A DNA stretch of 64,000 nucleotides from Sphingomonadales bacterium UBA2369 (GTDB taxonomy: Bacteria > Pseudomonadota > Alphaproteobacteria > Sphingomonadales > Sphingomonadaceae), in NCBI GenBank assembly GCA_002344055.1, contig DDTH01000001.1, positions 118,274 to 182,273 of the forward strand, given 5' to 3'. Each line of letters opens with the position of its first letter. Positions within the stretch are counted from its first letter, which is position 1. A program made the translations under genes and the position numbers. Below the pieces are notes generated by a model, which saw only the letters and a program-made list of their open reading frames with translations, ran no database searches and had not been told where the DNA came from. Positions 40,901 to 51,616 of the stretch are shown one piece after another.

Positions 40901-42223
40901 ATGGCCCACGGACCCAACCTTCCCGCGCAGGAGCGCTCGACCGGCTTCGGCCTCGGGCGCGAGCGATTTTCGCTGCTGTTCGCGGTCATGTTGGTCGCGG
41001 CCGCCGGCAATACGGCGATGCAGTCGCTGTTGCCGGCGATCGGGCGGTCTCTGGGGGTCGCGGACCTGTGGGTGGCGCTGGCCTTCAGCCTGTCGGCGAT
41101 ATTGTGGGTCGTCGCGGCGCCATATTGGGCGCGGCGGGCGGATCTGCGCGGGCGCCGCGCGCTGATGCGCTGGGGGCTGGCGGGCTTCGTCGGCTCGATG
41201 CTGGTTTGCGGCGGCATTCTGGCGGTGGGACTGGCGGGCTGGCTGCCAGTGACGTTGGTGTTCGTGATCTTCTTTTTGGGGCGCGGCCTGTACGGCGCGC
41301 TCGGGGCGGCCTCGCCCCCGGCGGTGCAGGCCTATGTCGCCGCGCGCACCGACGGGCAGCAGCGGACGGCGGCGCTGGCGGCGGTGGCCTCTTCCTTCGG
41401 ACTGGGCACGATCATCGGTCCGGCGATGGCGCCGCTCTTCGTGTTCGAGCCGTTGGGACTGGCGGGACCGCTGATCGTGTTCGCGGGCATCGGCGCGATC
41501 GTGCTGGTGCTGATCGCCACGCGCCTGCCGGACGATACGCCGAAAAATCCGGCCAAGGGACGGGTCGCCGACTATCCGGCAATCAGCGCGACCGGCGCAA
41601 GCCGGACAGATGAAGAGGAAACCGCCGCCCCTGCACCCCGCAAGCTGGCGTGGCGCGATCCGCGGGTGTGGCGCTGGCTGATCGCGGGGACGGTGGGCGG
41701 ACACGGCCAGGCGGTGATGCTGAGCGTGGCCGGCTTCCTCGTCATCGACCGGCTGGGGCTCAGTATCGGCGAGGCGCAGCATGCCATTGCCGTGGTGCTG
41801 ATCGGCGGCGCGGTGGCCAGCCTGCTCGCGCAATGGTGGCTGATCCCGATGCTGCAATTGTCACCGATGCAATTGGTGGTGTGGGGCAGCATTCTCGCGG
41901 CGATCGGATCGGTGCTGACCGGCATTGCCGCCGATCTCTACACGATGACGCTGAGCTTCGCGCTCGCCTCCGTCGGCTTCGGGCTGTTCCGGCCGGGCTT
42001 CACTTCGGGCGCGAGCCTGGCCGTCGCACCGCACGAGCAGAATGCGGTGGCAGGGATGGTGACCAGCGTGAATGGCCTGGCCTATGTGGCCGCGCCCGCG
42101 CTCGGCGTGCTGATCTACGGCTTCGGCTGGTCGCTGCCGTTCGTGCTGACCGGCGTGGTGATGCTCGGTCTCGCGATCTGGACTGCGCTGGGGGGTCGTC
42201 CTCCTTCCCCGCAACGGTCGTGA
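40901..42223 (+). CDS. MFS transporter
   Basis: 440 residues with twelve predicted helices and a charged central loop (about 215-245, rich in Glu and Ala). The MFS motif A analogue is present after helix 2 (WARRADLRGRRALMRWGL). Substrate not evident; the layout is that of drug or metabolite exporters of the 12-TM DHA1 type. The last about ten codons lie within the left arm of the large palindromic element at 42191-42457. Confidence 0.88.
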   Translation: MAHGPNLPAQERSTGFGLGRERFSLLFAVMLVAAAGNTAMQSLLPAIGRSLGVADLWVALAFSLSAILWVVAAPYWARRADLRGRRALMRWGLAGFVGSMLVCGGILAVGLAGWLPVTLVFVIFFLGRGLYGALGAASPPAVQAYVAARTDGQQRTAALAAVASSFGLGTIIGPAMAPLFVFEPLGLAGPLIVFAGIGAIVLVLIATRLPDDTPKNPAKGRVADYPAISATGASRTDEEETAAPAPRKLAWRDPRVWRWLIAGTVGGHGQAVMLSVAGFLVIDRLGLSIGEAQHAIAVVLIGGAVASLLAQWWLIPMLQLSPMQLVVWGSILAAIGSVLTGIAADLYTMTLSFALASVGFGLFRPGFTSGASLAVAPHEQNAVAGMVTSVNGLAYVAAPALGVLIYGFGWSLPFVLTGVVMLGLAIWTALGGRPPSPQRS

Positions 42224-42456
42224 CGGAGCGGCTTTTGCTGTCTGGCAAGACGCAAGGAGAGAGCGATGCTGACGCATCGTGACCGACGCGCAACGCAGCC
42301 AGACGGCAAAAGCCGCCCGCCGCTCCGCGGTCGCCCGGAGGAGGCCGCTGGCTACGTTGCTTGCTTGCGCGTAGCACCGCTACGCGCTGCGCCGCGCGCC
42401 TTGCCAGCGGCCTCCTCCGGGCGATCCCGACCATTGCGGGGAAGGAGGACGACCCC

Positions 42457-42457
<1 letters not shown>
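42191..42457. repeat. Nested 267-bp palindromic element
   Basis: Outer arms of 30 bases, 42191-42220 and 42428-42457, are inverted with one mismatch. Inside are a first hairpin (42229-42246 with 42298-42315, 17 of 18, containing a perfect CGATGC/GCATCG mini-hairpin at 42264-42279) and a second hairpin (42331-42351 with 42404-42424, 21 of 21, containing GCGCGTAGC/GCTACGCGC at 42367-42387). It fills the whole spacer between the convergent MFS and CDC48 genes and reaches into the MFS C-terminus. No open reading frame of note inside. Confidence 0.85.
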
Positions 42458-44772
<2,315 letters not shown>

Positions 44773-44838
44773 TCAACCTCTCCTTACGTCGGGTCCGACA
44801 TAGGGATGGGAAACGCCGCGTCCAGCTTTGCGGCGGAT

Positions 44839-45117
44839 TTACCTGTCTTCCTGGCGCGTGGCTTCGGTAACGTCGCGGTCGTGGCCGCTCTTGTCGCTGT
44901 AGAAGGCGGCGGCGAACAGGCCGCAGCCCAGCAGCACGGAGAAGAAGACGCCGGCAATGGTAGCGACGACCATGTGGATGGTGAGGCCGTCGCCGGTCGC
45001 CGACAGATACCAGAGCGCGCCGATGACCATGAGCACGCCGATTCCGGCAATCCAGCCGATCATGCGGCGGAAGTCGGCTGAGGCGGAACGGGGAGGCTGG
45101 GCCATGATGCGCGCCAT
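44839..45117 (-). CDS. Small two-helix membrane protein
   Basis: 92 residues with two hydrophobic helices (MIGWIAGIGVLMVIGALWYL, IHMVVATIAGVFFSVLLGCG) and a charged C-terminal tail (KSGHDRDVTEATRQEDR). ATG at 45117 has GAGG upstream; ATG at 45105 is alternative. A terminator hairpin and a possible leader lie upstream on the same strand (45190-45300). Function unknown; it precedes the CDC48 gene on the same strand by about 70 bases and could be co-transcribed. Confidence 0.75.
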   Translation of the reverse strand: MARIMAQPPRSASADFRRMIGWIAGIGVLMVIGALWYLSATGDGLTIHMVVATIAGVFFSVLLGCGLFAAAFYSDKSGHDRDVTEATRQEDR

Positions 45118-45189
45118 GTCGGCCTCGTTTGCCGGCAGGTCAATTGGACAAAAGGACCCAGATGGGCCCGCTGCACGGGAACGACGCAT

Positions 45190-45219
45190 AAAAAAGAGGC
45201 CGGGGACAAGCCCCGGCCT
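45190..45219 (-). terminator. Rho-independent terminator on the minus strand
   Basis: A perfect 9-base GC stem (AGGCCGGGG/CCCCGGCCT, 45197-45219) with a 5-base loop is followed on the minus strand by C and six T residues. It lies upstream of the 45117 start, so it ends a short unit or acts as an attenuator. Confidence 0.8.
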
Positions 45220-45295
45220 TGGAAAGTTTTTAGGAGAGGATGCCTAAAAGGCAGGGCCGTTTTCGCGCTGCGGCATAAATTGTGCAATTGCGAAA
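45190..45295 (-). ncRNA. Candidate small transcript or attenuator leader
   Basis: A minus-strand promoter-like pair TTGCAC (45324-45319) and TTCTAT with a 17-base spacer would start transcription near 45295 and run about 105 bases to the terminator. The unit carries a 10-codon reading frame (ATG 45276 to TAG 45244, MPQRENGPAF) without a clear ribosome-binding site. It could be a regulated sRNA or a leader controlling the gene at 44839. Confidence 0.4.
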
Positions 45296-45304
45296 TAGAA
45301 ATCG

Positions 45305-45327
45305 GTGATTGCAGGTTGTGCAATCAC
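45305..45327. promoter_or_regulatory. Dyad operator in the lysR upstream region
   Basis: Perfect 9-base arms GTGATTGCA and TGCAATCAC are separated by five bases, giving a T-N11-A-type LysR site. A half-site-like TTGTGCAAT recurs at 45280-45288 and 45316-45324. It overlaps the predicted minus-strand promoter and lies about 80 bases before the lysR start, fitting autoregulation with a divergent target. Confidence 0.6.
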
Positions 45328-45407
45328 TCTCCCTATGTATGTTGCGATGCGAAAGGCGGTCTGGCTATGTGCAGCGCACAAATCAGGGCTGATATTGGGG
45401 CGGCGAC

Positions 45408-46292
45408 ATGAAGCGCCTCCCACCGCTCACGGGCATCGAGGCGTTCGTGCAGGTGGCACGACTGGGTTCGATCAAGGCGGCCGCCGAGTCGCTGGCCTTG
45501 TCGTCGCCGGCGCTGACCCGCCGCGTGCAGGCGCTGGAGCGGCATGTCGGCAAGCCTTTGTTCGACCGCCGGCCGCACGCCATGCCGCTCAATCCGGACG
45601 GCGAGCGGCTGCTCAACACGATCGGCCCGGCGGTGGACGCGCTCAGCATGGCGATGGAGGAAGCGACCGGCGCGCACGATCTGATGCGGCTGCGGCTGGG
45701 TGCATTGCCCCTTTATGCGTCCCAGCGGCTGCTGCCGCGCCTGCCGGACCTGCGGGCGCGCGAGCCGGACCTGCATATCGACATCGATACCGCGCCCTAT
45801 GCGTTGACCCGGCTCGACGAGAGTCTTGACGCGGCCATCGTGCTGGCGCGGCGGGTGAGCGGCGGGCTTTATGCGAAGCGGCTGGGGGGCAATCGCGCGG
45901 TGGCGATCGGGGCGCGGGCGCTTGCCGAGGGGCCGGACGCCTACCGCCACCCCGCCGATCTGGCGCGGGCGACGGTGCTGATCCACCGCGACCTGCCGGA
46001 CACATTCAATCTGTGGAAGGAAGCGGCCGGCGTGCCCGATCTCGAGCCGGTGGCGGTCGATCATTTCGACTCCGGGCAGCTGATCATGGAAGCCGCGGCG
46101 CAGGGGCTGGGCGTCGCCTTCATGTTCGAAACGCATCTGGCCGCGGCGCGCGACGACCGGCTGGTGCAATTGTTCGATTCGACGCCGAGTCCGTACAGCT
46201 ACTGGTTCGCCTGCCGCCGCCCGGCGCTGGGGCGCAGGCCGGTGAAGCTGTTCCATGACTGGCTGGTGGAGGAGCTGGCCGAAGCGGCCTGA
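45408..46292 (+). CDS. LysR-family transcriptional regulator (GcvA-like)
   Basis: 294 residues. N-terminal winged helix-turn-helix (PPLTGIEAFVQVARLGSIKA, SPALTRRVQALERHVG) and a C-terminal periplasmic-binding-like effector domain (about 90-290). The N-terminus is similar to GcvA. The conserved PL/TALRAFEA-like start suggests control of a divergent or distant target. A dyad operator sits in its upstream region. Effector unknown. Confidence 0.9.
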   Translation: MKRLPPLTGIEAFVQVARLGSIKAAAESLALSSPALTRRVQALERHVGKPLFDRRPHAMPLNPDGERLLNTIGPAVDALSMAMEEATGAHDLMRLRLGALPLYASQRLLPRLPDLRAREPDLHIDIDTAPYALTRLDESLDAAIVLARRVSGGLYAKRLGGNRAVAIGARALAEGPDAYRHPADLARATVLIHRDLPDTFNLWKEAAGVPDLEPVAVDHFDSGQLIMEAAAQGLGVAFMFETHLAAARDDRLVQLFDSTPSPYSYWFACRRPALGRRPVKLFHDWLVEELAEAA

Positions 46293-46307
46293 GGCGGCGA
46301 TGCCTGC

Positions 46308-46790
46308 TTAGCCGCAGCTCGGAAATCCCCCCGCTGTCCTCGTAGCGGCGCTCTGCCTTAGAGCTTCTTCGCCCGCGTCGGTCAGGGTGATGTAGACCTC
46401 CGCCCGCCGATTGTCCGTCTCGGCTATCCCATCAGGCGTGTCGACCAACAGAACGGAATCGCTTCTCCCGTGAACGAAAATCCTGGTGGCGGGAATACCG
46501 GTGCTGACAAGCCAGTCACGGATTGCTCGCGCCCGAGCGCGCGAGATGGCCATCCTGGCCGCCCGGCTGCCGGTGCGGTCGGAATAGCCGTCGATATTGA
46601 TTTCCCTCAGGCCTGAACCACGCCTCAGAATCCAGGCCGCAAGCGTGGCCAGGCTTTGCTCGCTACGCTCGGTGATTTCGGCCGAACCGGACGAGAAATA
46701 GAAGATCTGTGGCACGAGGCAGGCCGCAGCGGGAGTGCTCGTCAGCATGGACAGGGTTGCGAAGGCCAGGGCTGGCAACCGGTAGCGCAT
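46308..46790 (-). CDS. OmpA-family C-terminal domain protein
   Basis: 160 residues with a signal peptide (MRYRLPALAFATLSMLTS, AAA cleavage). An OmpA-like peptidoglycan-binding domain: IFYFSSGSAEITERSEQSLA, INIDGYSDRTGSRAARMA, LSRARARAIRDWL-type segment and NRRAEVYI. The usual Asp and Arg that bind diaminopimelate are plausible in the DGYSD/NRRAEV segments. No beta-barrel precedes it, so it is a free periplasmic domain. Convergent with lysR. Confidence 0.88.
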   Translation of the reverse strand: MRYRLPALAFATLSMLTSTPAAACLVPQIFYFSSGSAEITERSEQSLATLAAWILRRGSGLREINIDGYSDRTGSRAARMAISRARARAIRDWLVSTGIPATRIFVHGRSDSVLLVDTPDGIAETDNRRAEVYITLTDAGEEALRQSAATRTAGGFPSCG

Positions 46791-46818
46791 GCGAAACCTC
46801 CCGCGTTTCGCCGCCAGA

Positions 46819-47574
46819 CTAGCTCGTTTTGATCCGCGCGACGATCCTGCGCATCGCGGCGCGGGGGAGGAGGCGGCTGCCCTGGGCGAAGACTTTGTTC
46901 TTGGTGCCGGGGATGACGATCGCCTTGCCCCTGGCGAGGCCCTTCAGGCCCGCGGTGACGACGCCTTCGACCGGAACGGCCATGCGCGGCAGCATGCCGG
47001 TGACCTCGGCGACATCGAAGAATTCGGATTGGGTCGGGCCGGGGCAGAGAGCGGTGATGCGGACTGGTTTGCCCTTCATTTCCTGGTGCAATGCCTCGGT
47101 GAACGAGAGGACATAGGCCTTGGTCGCGTAATAGACGGCCATGTGCGGGCCGGGCTGGAAAGCGGCGGTGGAGGCGACGTTCAGGATCGCGCCGCGGCCG
47201 CGGGCGAGCATGCCGGGCAATACGGCGCGGGTGAGTTCGGTCAGCGCGCGGACGTTCAGGTCGATCATGCCGGTGAGGCGATCCGGGTCGGCGTCCTGCA
47301 CGTCGCCGCCGAGGCCGAAGCCGGCATTGTTGATGAGGGTTTCGACGGTGAGGCTTTGCGCCTCGATCTGCGCGAGCAGGTCGGCGGGAGCGCCGGGGAG
47401 GGCGAGGTCGGCGGCGAAGATGTGCACCTCGCCGGGGAGTTCCGCCTTCAGCGCCTCCATCCGGTCGCGGCGGCGGGCGAGCAAGGCGAGCGTCTCGCCG
47501 CGCGCGGCGCATTGCCGGGCGAATTCCGCGCCGAGGCCGGCGGAGGCGCCGGTGATGAGGGTGACGGGTCTCAT
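46819..47574 (-). CDS. SDR-family NAD(P)-dependent oxidoreductase
   Basis: 251 residues. TGASAGLGAEFARQCAARG cofactor motif, NNAGFGLGGDV, Ser in ILNVASTAAFQ and YYATKAYVLSF (Tyr/Lys). The type resembles YqjQ/DltE-like dehydrogenases. Substrate unknown. Preceded by a paired REP element and followed by the OmpA-like gene on the same strand. Confidence 0.9.
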   Translation of the reverse strand: MRPVTLITGASAGLGAEFARQCAARGETLALLARRRDRMEALKAELPGEVHIFAADLALPGAPADLLAQIEAQSLTVETLINNAGFGLGGDVQDADPDRLTGMIDLNVRALTELTRAVLPGMLARGRGAILNVASTAAFQPGPHMAVYYATKAYVLSFTEALHQEMKGKPVRITALCPGPTQSEFFDVAEVTGMLPRMAVPVEGVVTAGLKGLARGKAIVIPGTKNKVFAQGSRLLPRAAMRRIVARIKTS

Positions 47575-47585
47575 GCCTTCCCTTC

Positions 47586-47666
47586 CGTCATTCCAGCGGA
47601 CGCTGGAATCTCGTTGCCTTCAAGCCACAGGAAGAAGGGAGATTCCAGCTTTCGCTGGAATGACGG
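47586..47666. repeat. Paired REP element (ATTCCAGC type)
   Basis: Two inverted units, each itself a hairpin: CGTCATTCCAGCG...CGCTGGAATCTC on the left and GAGATTCCAGC...GCTGGAATGACGG on the right, separated by about 27 bases. This is the widespread TCATTCCAGCG repeat of proteobacteria. It lies between the SDR gene and the cyclophilin gene. Confidence 0.85.
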
Positions 47667-47684
47667 GGGAATGATTGCGAGTTT

Positions 47685-48152
47685 CTACTCCACTCGCGCC
47701 TTGACGATCTTGCCGGGCGCGCGGGGCGGTTCGCCCTTCGGCAGCGCATCGACATGGTCCATGCCGTCGGTCACTTCGCCCCAGACGGTATATTGGCGGT
47801 CGAGGAAGCGGGCGTCGTCGAAGCAGATGAAGAACTGGCTGTTGGCGCTGTTCGGATCGCTGGTGCGGGCCATCGAGCAGGTGCCGCGCACGTGCGGCTC
47901 GGGGCTGAATTCGGCCTTCAGATCCGGCTTGTCGCTGCCGCCGCTACCGCGACCGGTCGGGTCGCCGCCCTGCGCCATGAAGCCGGGGATGACGCGGTGG
48001 AAGACGACGCCGTCGTAAAAGCCCTCCTCGGCCAGCGTGCGAATGCGATCGACATGGCCGGGGGCGAGATCGGGGCGCAGGCGGATGGTGACGTCGCCCT
48101 GCGCGTCGCCATTGTCGAGGGTGAGGATAAGGGTGTTGCGGTCTTCGGACAT
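47685..48152 (-). CDS. Peptidyl-prolyl cis-trans isomerase (cyclophilin type)
   Basis: 155 residues, cyclophilin fold: FYDGVVFHRVIPGFMAQGGD, GTCSMARTSDPNSANSQFFI and WGEVTDGMDHVD. No signal peptide, so cytosolic. It accelerates proline isomerisation in protein folding. The ATG at 48152 is directly preceded by AGTCC and has an AGGAG-like region (CCCCCAAT on plus). Divergent from mgtE. Confidence 0.93.
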   Translation of the reverse strand: MSEDRNTLILTLDNGDAQGDVTIRLRPDLAPGHVDRIRTLAEEGFYDGVVFHRVIPGFMAQGGDPTGRGSGGSDKPDLKAEFSPEPHVRGTCSMARTSDPNSANSQFFICFDDARFLDRQYTVWGEVTDGMDHVDALPKGEPPRAPGKIVKARVE

Positions 48153-48258
48153 TGGGGGGACTCCTGAATTGGGGTTGGCGGCGATTTAGGGTGGGATTGA
48201 AGAAAGCACTACCCCCGCGTAGGACCCTGTCACCGTCAAGCGCATGACAGGAGGGCGT

Positions 48259-49677
48259 GTGAGCGAGAGCGAACTCGATACGCGCCCGGTTCCAGATGAA
48301 GCGGTGCCGCAGGACACCCGCCATGACGAGGACGACCGGCTGAGGCCGGAATTCGTCAGCGCGGTCATGGACCGCGTCGAGGCGGGCGACGAGGAAGGCG
48401 CGCGGGCGCTGGTCGAGCCGCTGCATCCGGCCGACGTCGCCGATCTGTTCGAGCTGCTGGACCGCGAGGACCGGCGCGCGCTCGCCGCGATGGTGGCGGG
48501 CGAGCTGGACGGTGAAGTGCTCGCCGAGATGAACGACTTCGTGCGCGACGAGCTGATCGACGCGCTGGAGCCGGCGGAAGTGGCCGAGCTGGCCGGGCAG
48601 CTCGATACGGACGACGCGGTCGCGATCATCGAGGATCTGGAGGCCGACGAGCAGCAGGCGGTGCTCGAGGCCATGGAGCCGGACGATCGCGCCGCGATCG
48701 AGGAAGCGCTTTCCTATCCCGAGGAATCCGCCGGCCGCATCATGCGCCGCGATTTCGTCGCGGTGCCGGAGCATTGGAATGTCGGCAAGCTGATCGATTA
48801 CCTGCGCGGGCAGGAGGAATTGAGCACGGATTTCTGGGAAATCTATGTGGTCGATCCGCAGATGAAGCCGGTCGGCACGATCCTGCTCGCCTGGGTGCTG
48901 CGGGCGCCGCGCAGCATCGGGCTGGGTGATCTGATGCAGCGCGAGCAGACCCTGATTCCCGTCGAGATGGACCAGGAGGAGGTCGCGCTCCGCTTCCAGA
49001 AATATGCGTTGATCACCGCGGCGGTGACCGATGACAGCGGGCGGCTGGTCGGCATGATCACCGTCGATGACATCGTCCACATCATCCAGGAGGAAGCAAG
49101 CGAGGACGCGCTGCTGCTTTCCGGCGCGGGCGAGGGCGACATCAACGAGCCGGTGCGCGACAGCTATCGCGCACGGGTCAAGTGGCTGGCCGCCAATCTG
49201 GTCACGGCCCTGCTCGCCTCGGCGATCATCGCCTTCTTCGGCGCGGCGATCGAGCAGATGGTGGCGCTGGCGGTGCTGATGCCGATCGTCGCCTCTATCG
49301 GCGGCAATGCGGGGACGCAGACGATGGCGGTCGCAGTGCGGGCGCTGGCGATGAATCAGCTGACCCGGTCCAACACCTGGCGGACGATCTGGCGTGAAAT
49401 CCGGGTGGCGCTGCTGAACGGCGTGACCATCGCGTTGTTGCTCGGCGTGGGCGCATGGCTGGTCTTCGCCAATCCGCTGCTGGGCGGGGTGATCGCGGCG
49501 GCGATGCTGATCAATATCGTGGTGGCGGGGTTGAGCGGCGTCGTCGTGCCGATCCTGCTGGAGCGGGCGAAGCAGGATCCGGCGGTTTCGTCTTCGGTGT
49601 TCGTGACGATGATCACGGATTCGATGGGCTTTCTGGTATTCCTGGGACTCGCCGTGGCGTCGGGAGTGGTCGGATGA
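48259..49677 (+). CDS. mgtE: Magnesium transporter
   Basis: About 472 residues. N-terminal MgtE superhelical domain (PADVADLFELLDREDRRALA), two CBS modules (GLGDLMQREQTLIP, LVGMITVDDIVHII), the amphipathic plug helix and five membrane helices (LLASAIIAFFGAAIEQMVAL, PIVASIGGNAGTQTMAVAVR). The CBS and N domains gate the pore on cytosolic Mg2+. The GTG at 48259 has GGAGGG at 4-5 bases, so it is preferred over ATG 48244. The stop overlaps the next start as ATGA. Confidence 0.93.
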   Translation: MSESELDTRPVPDEAVPQDTRHDEDDRLRPEFVSAVMDRVEAGDEEGARALVEPLHPADVADLFELLDREDRRALAAMVAGELDGEVLAEMNDFVRDELIDALEPAEVAELAGQLDTDDAVAIIEDLEADEQQAVLEAMEPDDRAAIEEALSYPEESAGRIMRRDFVAVPEHWNVGKLIDYLRGQEELSTDFWEIYVVDPQMKPVGTILLAWVLRAPRSIGLGDLMQREQTLIPVEMDQEEVALRFQKYALITAAVTDDSGRLVGMITVDDIVHIIQEEASEDALLLSGAGEGDINEPVRDSYRARVKWLAANLVTALLASAIIAFFGAAIEQMVALAVLMPIVASIGGNAGTQTMAVAVRALAMNQLTRSNTWRTIWREIRVALLNGVTIALLLGVGAWLVFANPLLGGVIAAAMLINIVVAGLSGVVVPILLERAKQDPAVSSSVFVTMITDSMGFLVFLGLAVASGVVG

Positions 49678-50327
49678 GGCTGTTGCTGGTCGTGCTGCTG
49701 GGCCTGGGCACGGGGGCGTGCGTGAAATCGGAACTGGCGCTGCCGGACGATCCTTTGTCGCAGGCGGCGACCTGCTCGGCGGTGCGGGCGCTGGAATTGC
49801 GGCAGGGCGGGAGCGAAACGCCATCCTTCGAAGGCTTCACCGAAATCCTGCATTTCGCGATGATCGCGGCGGCGGCGGATGACGTGCAGGTCGATCTGCG
49901 ACGGCTGGTGACCGTGACACAGCGCGCGCCGGACGTGATGGCGGAGATACAGGACAAGGCCTGGCCGACTTTGATCGAACCGTGCAACGCCGCCTTCCCG
50001 CAGAGCCAGCGCAATCCGGCCCCGTTGCAGCCCGATCCCTATGAGGCCGGGATGACCTGCTTCGCGATGGCGGATTTCGTCGCCAAGACCGCCGTCGACT
50101 ATCCCGACGCGCAGAGGCGCGCCGCCGCAATCAGCGGGCAGGCACTGGCGGCGGCGCAGCCGGTGCTGCAGCGCCGGGCGCGAAGCGACGCGGAGGCGGA
50201 GCGGATCGTCGCGGGCTATGCCGCACGCGCGTTCAAGGCGGGGCGGCCGGCGGCCTTTCTGGCGCAATGCGGACGGCGCTTCCCGCCGCCGCCCGCCGCC
50301 CAGCCCGAAGCTGCGGACGAGGACTGA
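49674..50327 (+). CDS. Putative lipoprotein of unknown function
   Basis: 217 residues. A signal peptide with lipobox (LVVLLGLGTGAC) is followed by a Cys-containing helical domain: CSAVRALELRQGG, CNAAFPQSQ, CFAMADFVAK and AQCGRRFPPP. Translationally coupled to mgtE by an ATGA overlap. The conserved Cys pairs suggest periplasmic disulphides. No family I can name with certainty. Confidence 0.75.
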   Translation: MRLLLVVLLGLGTGACVKSELALPDDPLSQAATCSAVRALELRQGGSETPSFEGFTEILHFAMIAAAADDVQVDLRRLVTVTQRAPDVMAEIQDKAWPTLIEPCNAAFPQSQRNPAPLQPDPYEAGMTCFAMADFVAKTAVDYPDAQRRAAAISGQALAAAQPVLQRRARSDAEAERIVAGYAARAFKAGRPAAFLAQCGRRFPPPPAAQPEAADED

Positions 50328-50346
50328 GGGCCGCTTCAAGCTATTG

Positions 50347-50781
50347 ATGCCGGATACGAAAATCGCCACTTGGCGGCGCGTGTCCCAACTTCATCTGAGC
50401 AAGGTCGCGGTCGGCTGCGCGAGCCTCGAGACGCTGCGCAAGCGCCAGGCGGCGCGCGAGGCGGATGGCATCGTGCCGATCGTCACCCGCTTCCGGCCGA
50501 AGCGCGCGGATGAGCTGATCGGCGGATCGATCTTCTGGATCGTCAAGCACCGGCTGACGGCGCGGCAGACCATCCTGGGCTTCGAAGAGCAAGGCGACCG
50601 GCGCACGATCATCCGCCTCGATCCGGCGCTGGTGGCGGTGCGGCCGAAGCTGAAGCGGGCGCATCAGGGCTGGCGATACCTCGCGCCGGCGGACGCGCCG
50701 GGGGATTTCGAGGATGGCGACGAACTGCTCACGATGCCGGCGCGGCTTGAGCGCAAGCTCGCCGGACTGGGGCTGATCTAG
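50347..50781 (+). CDS. DUF1489 family protein
   Basis: 144 residues. The family opening LHLSKVAVGCASLETLRKRQ and PIVTRFRPKRADELIGGSIF-WIVK match DUF1489, an alphaproteobacterial protein of unknown function. The start is uncertain: ATG 50347 is used, but a GTG at 50380 begins nearer to the homologous region. Its stop shares a CTAG with the convergent DUF2807 gene. Confidence 0.85.
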   Translation: MPDTKIATWRRVSQLHLSKVAVGCASLETLRKRQAAREADGIVPIVTRFRPKRADELIGGSIFWIVKHRLTARQTILGFEEQGDRRTIIRLDPALVAVRPKLKRAHQGWRYLAPADAPGDFEDGDELLTMPARLERKLAGLGLI

Positions 50782-51491
50782 CCGCAGTTCGCGTTGCCGC
50801 TGCCGACGCGGCTGACCTGGCAGCGGGCGCCGCCGCTGACATTGGCGTTGCCCGAGCCGGCGATGCTGATCGCCGCGGTGCCGGTCGCGTTCAGCTCCGC
50901 ATTGCCGCTGCCGGCGATTGAGATCTGCGCGCTCTGCGCCTGCAGCGAGGACAGGCGGGCACTGCCGGAGCCGGCAATGTCGATGTTGGTGTCGCGGGCG
51001 CTGCCGGTGGCGCTGACGTCGCCCGAGCCGGCAATGTTGAAACGGGCTTCATCGGCCTGCAGCCGCTCCAGCGAGAGATTGCCGGAACCCGCGACGGAAC
51101 CGGCGAAACGCTGGGTCTGGAAGGGGCTGACGCGAATGTCGCCGGAACCCGCAATGTCCGCGCCGTTCAAAGCGGGCGCGGTCACGTTGATGACCCCCTT
51201 TGCGCCGGACCAATTGTGACCCTGCTGTAGGCGGATGACGAGGCGGCCATTCTCGACCAGAACCTCTGTCTTCTCCAGCAGGGCGCTGTCGCCCTGCGCA
51301 CTCACGGACGGCTGGCCGCCGACGGTCAGGTTCACCGTATAAGGCGCGGCGAGCGAGACGCGCTCGAAGCCGCCGACCGGATAGTTGCGATCAGTATTGG
51401 TGCCGCTGGCCTGAATCGGCGCGCTGCCGCCGAAGGCGTTGCAGGCGGAGGCCAAGGTAAGCGCCGCGGCGGCGAGGAGGGCTTTGCGCAT
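50778..51491 (-). CDS. DUF2807 (GIN domain) exported lipoprotein
   Basis: 237 residues with lipoprotein-type signal (LAAAALTLASAC). The mature part is a head-GIN/DUF2807 beta-solenoid with a repeated GSG motif at about 16-20 residue spacing (IAGSGDIRV, VAGSGNLSL, IAGSGDVSA, IAGSGSARL, IAGSGNAEL, IAGSGNANV). Such proteins form right-handed beta helices with unknown roles near the cell envelope. A terminator of the upstream carD ends just before it. Confidence 0.9.
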   Translation of the reverse strand: MRKALLAAAALTLASACNAFGGSAPIQASGTNTDRNYPVGGFERVSLAAPYTVNLTVGGQPSVSAQGDSALLEKTEVLVENGRLVIRLQQGHNWSGAKGVINVTAPALNGADIAGSGDIRVSPFQTQRFAGSVAGSGNLSLERLQADEARFNIAGSGDVSATGSARDTNIDIAGSGSARLSSLQAQSAQISIAGSGNAELNATGTAAISIAGSGNANVSGGARCQVSRVGSGNANCG

Positions 51492-51552
51492 ATCGATTCT
51501 CCTACTGTGTTAGCGACACAATACGCACGTGCTACAAAAGTAGCAAGATGCG

Positions 51553-51584
51553 AAAAGGGCGGCCCCGTTGCCGGAGCCGCCCCT
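51553..51584 (-). terminator. Rho-independent terminator of carD
   Basis: On the minus strand GGGCGGCTCCG pairs with CGGGGCCGCCC across a GCAA tetraloop and is followed by TTTT. It lies 33 bases after the carD stop. Confidence 0.8.
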
Positions 51585-51616
51585 TAAGTTGACACATTTG
51601 ACGCCTGCCGGAGGCA

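Noticed and set aside
50800..51200. Regular GSG repeats in the DUF2807 gene as a possible CRISPR or DNA repeat
   Set aside because: The periodicity is at protein level, with varied codons; it is a beta-solenoid pattern, not a DNA repeat array.
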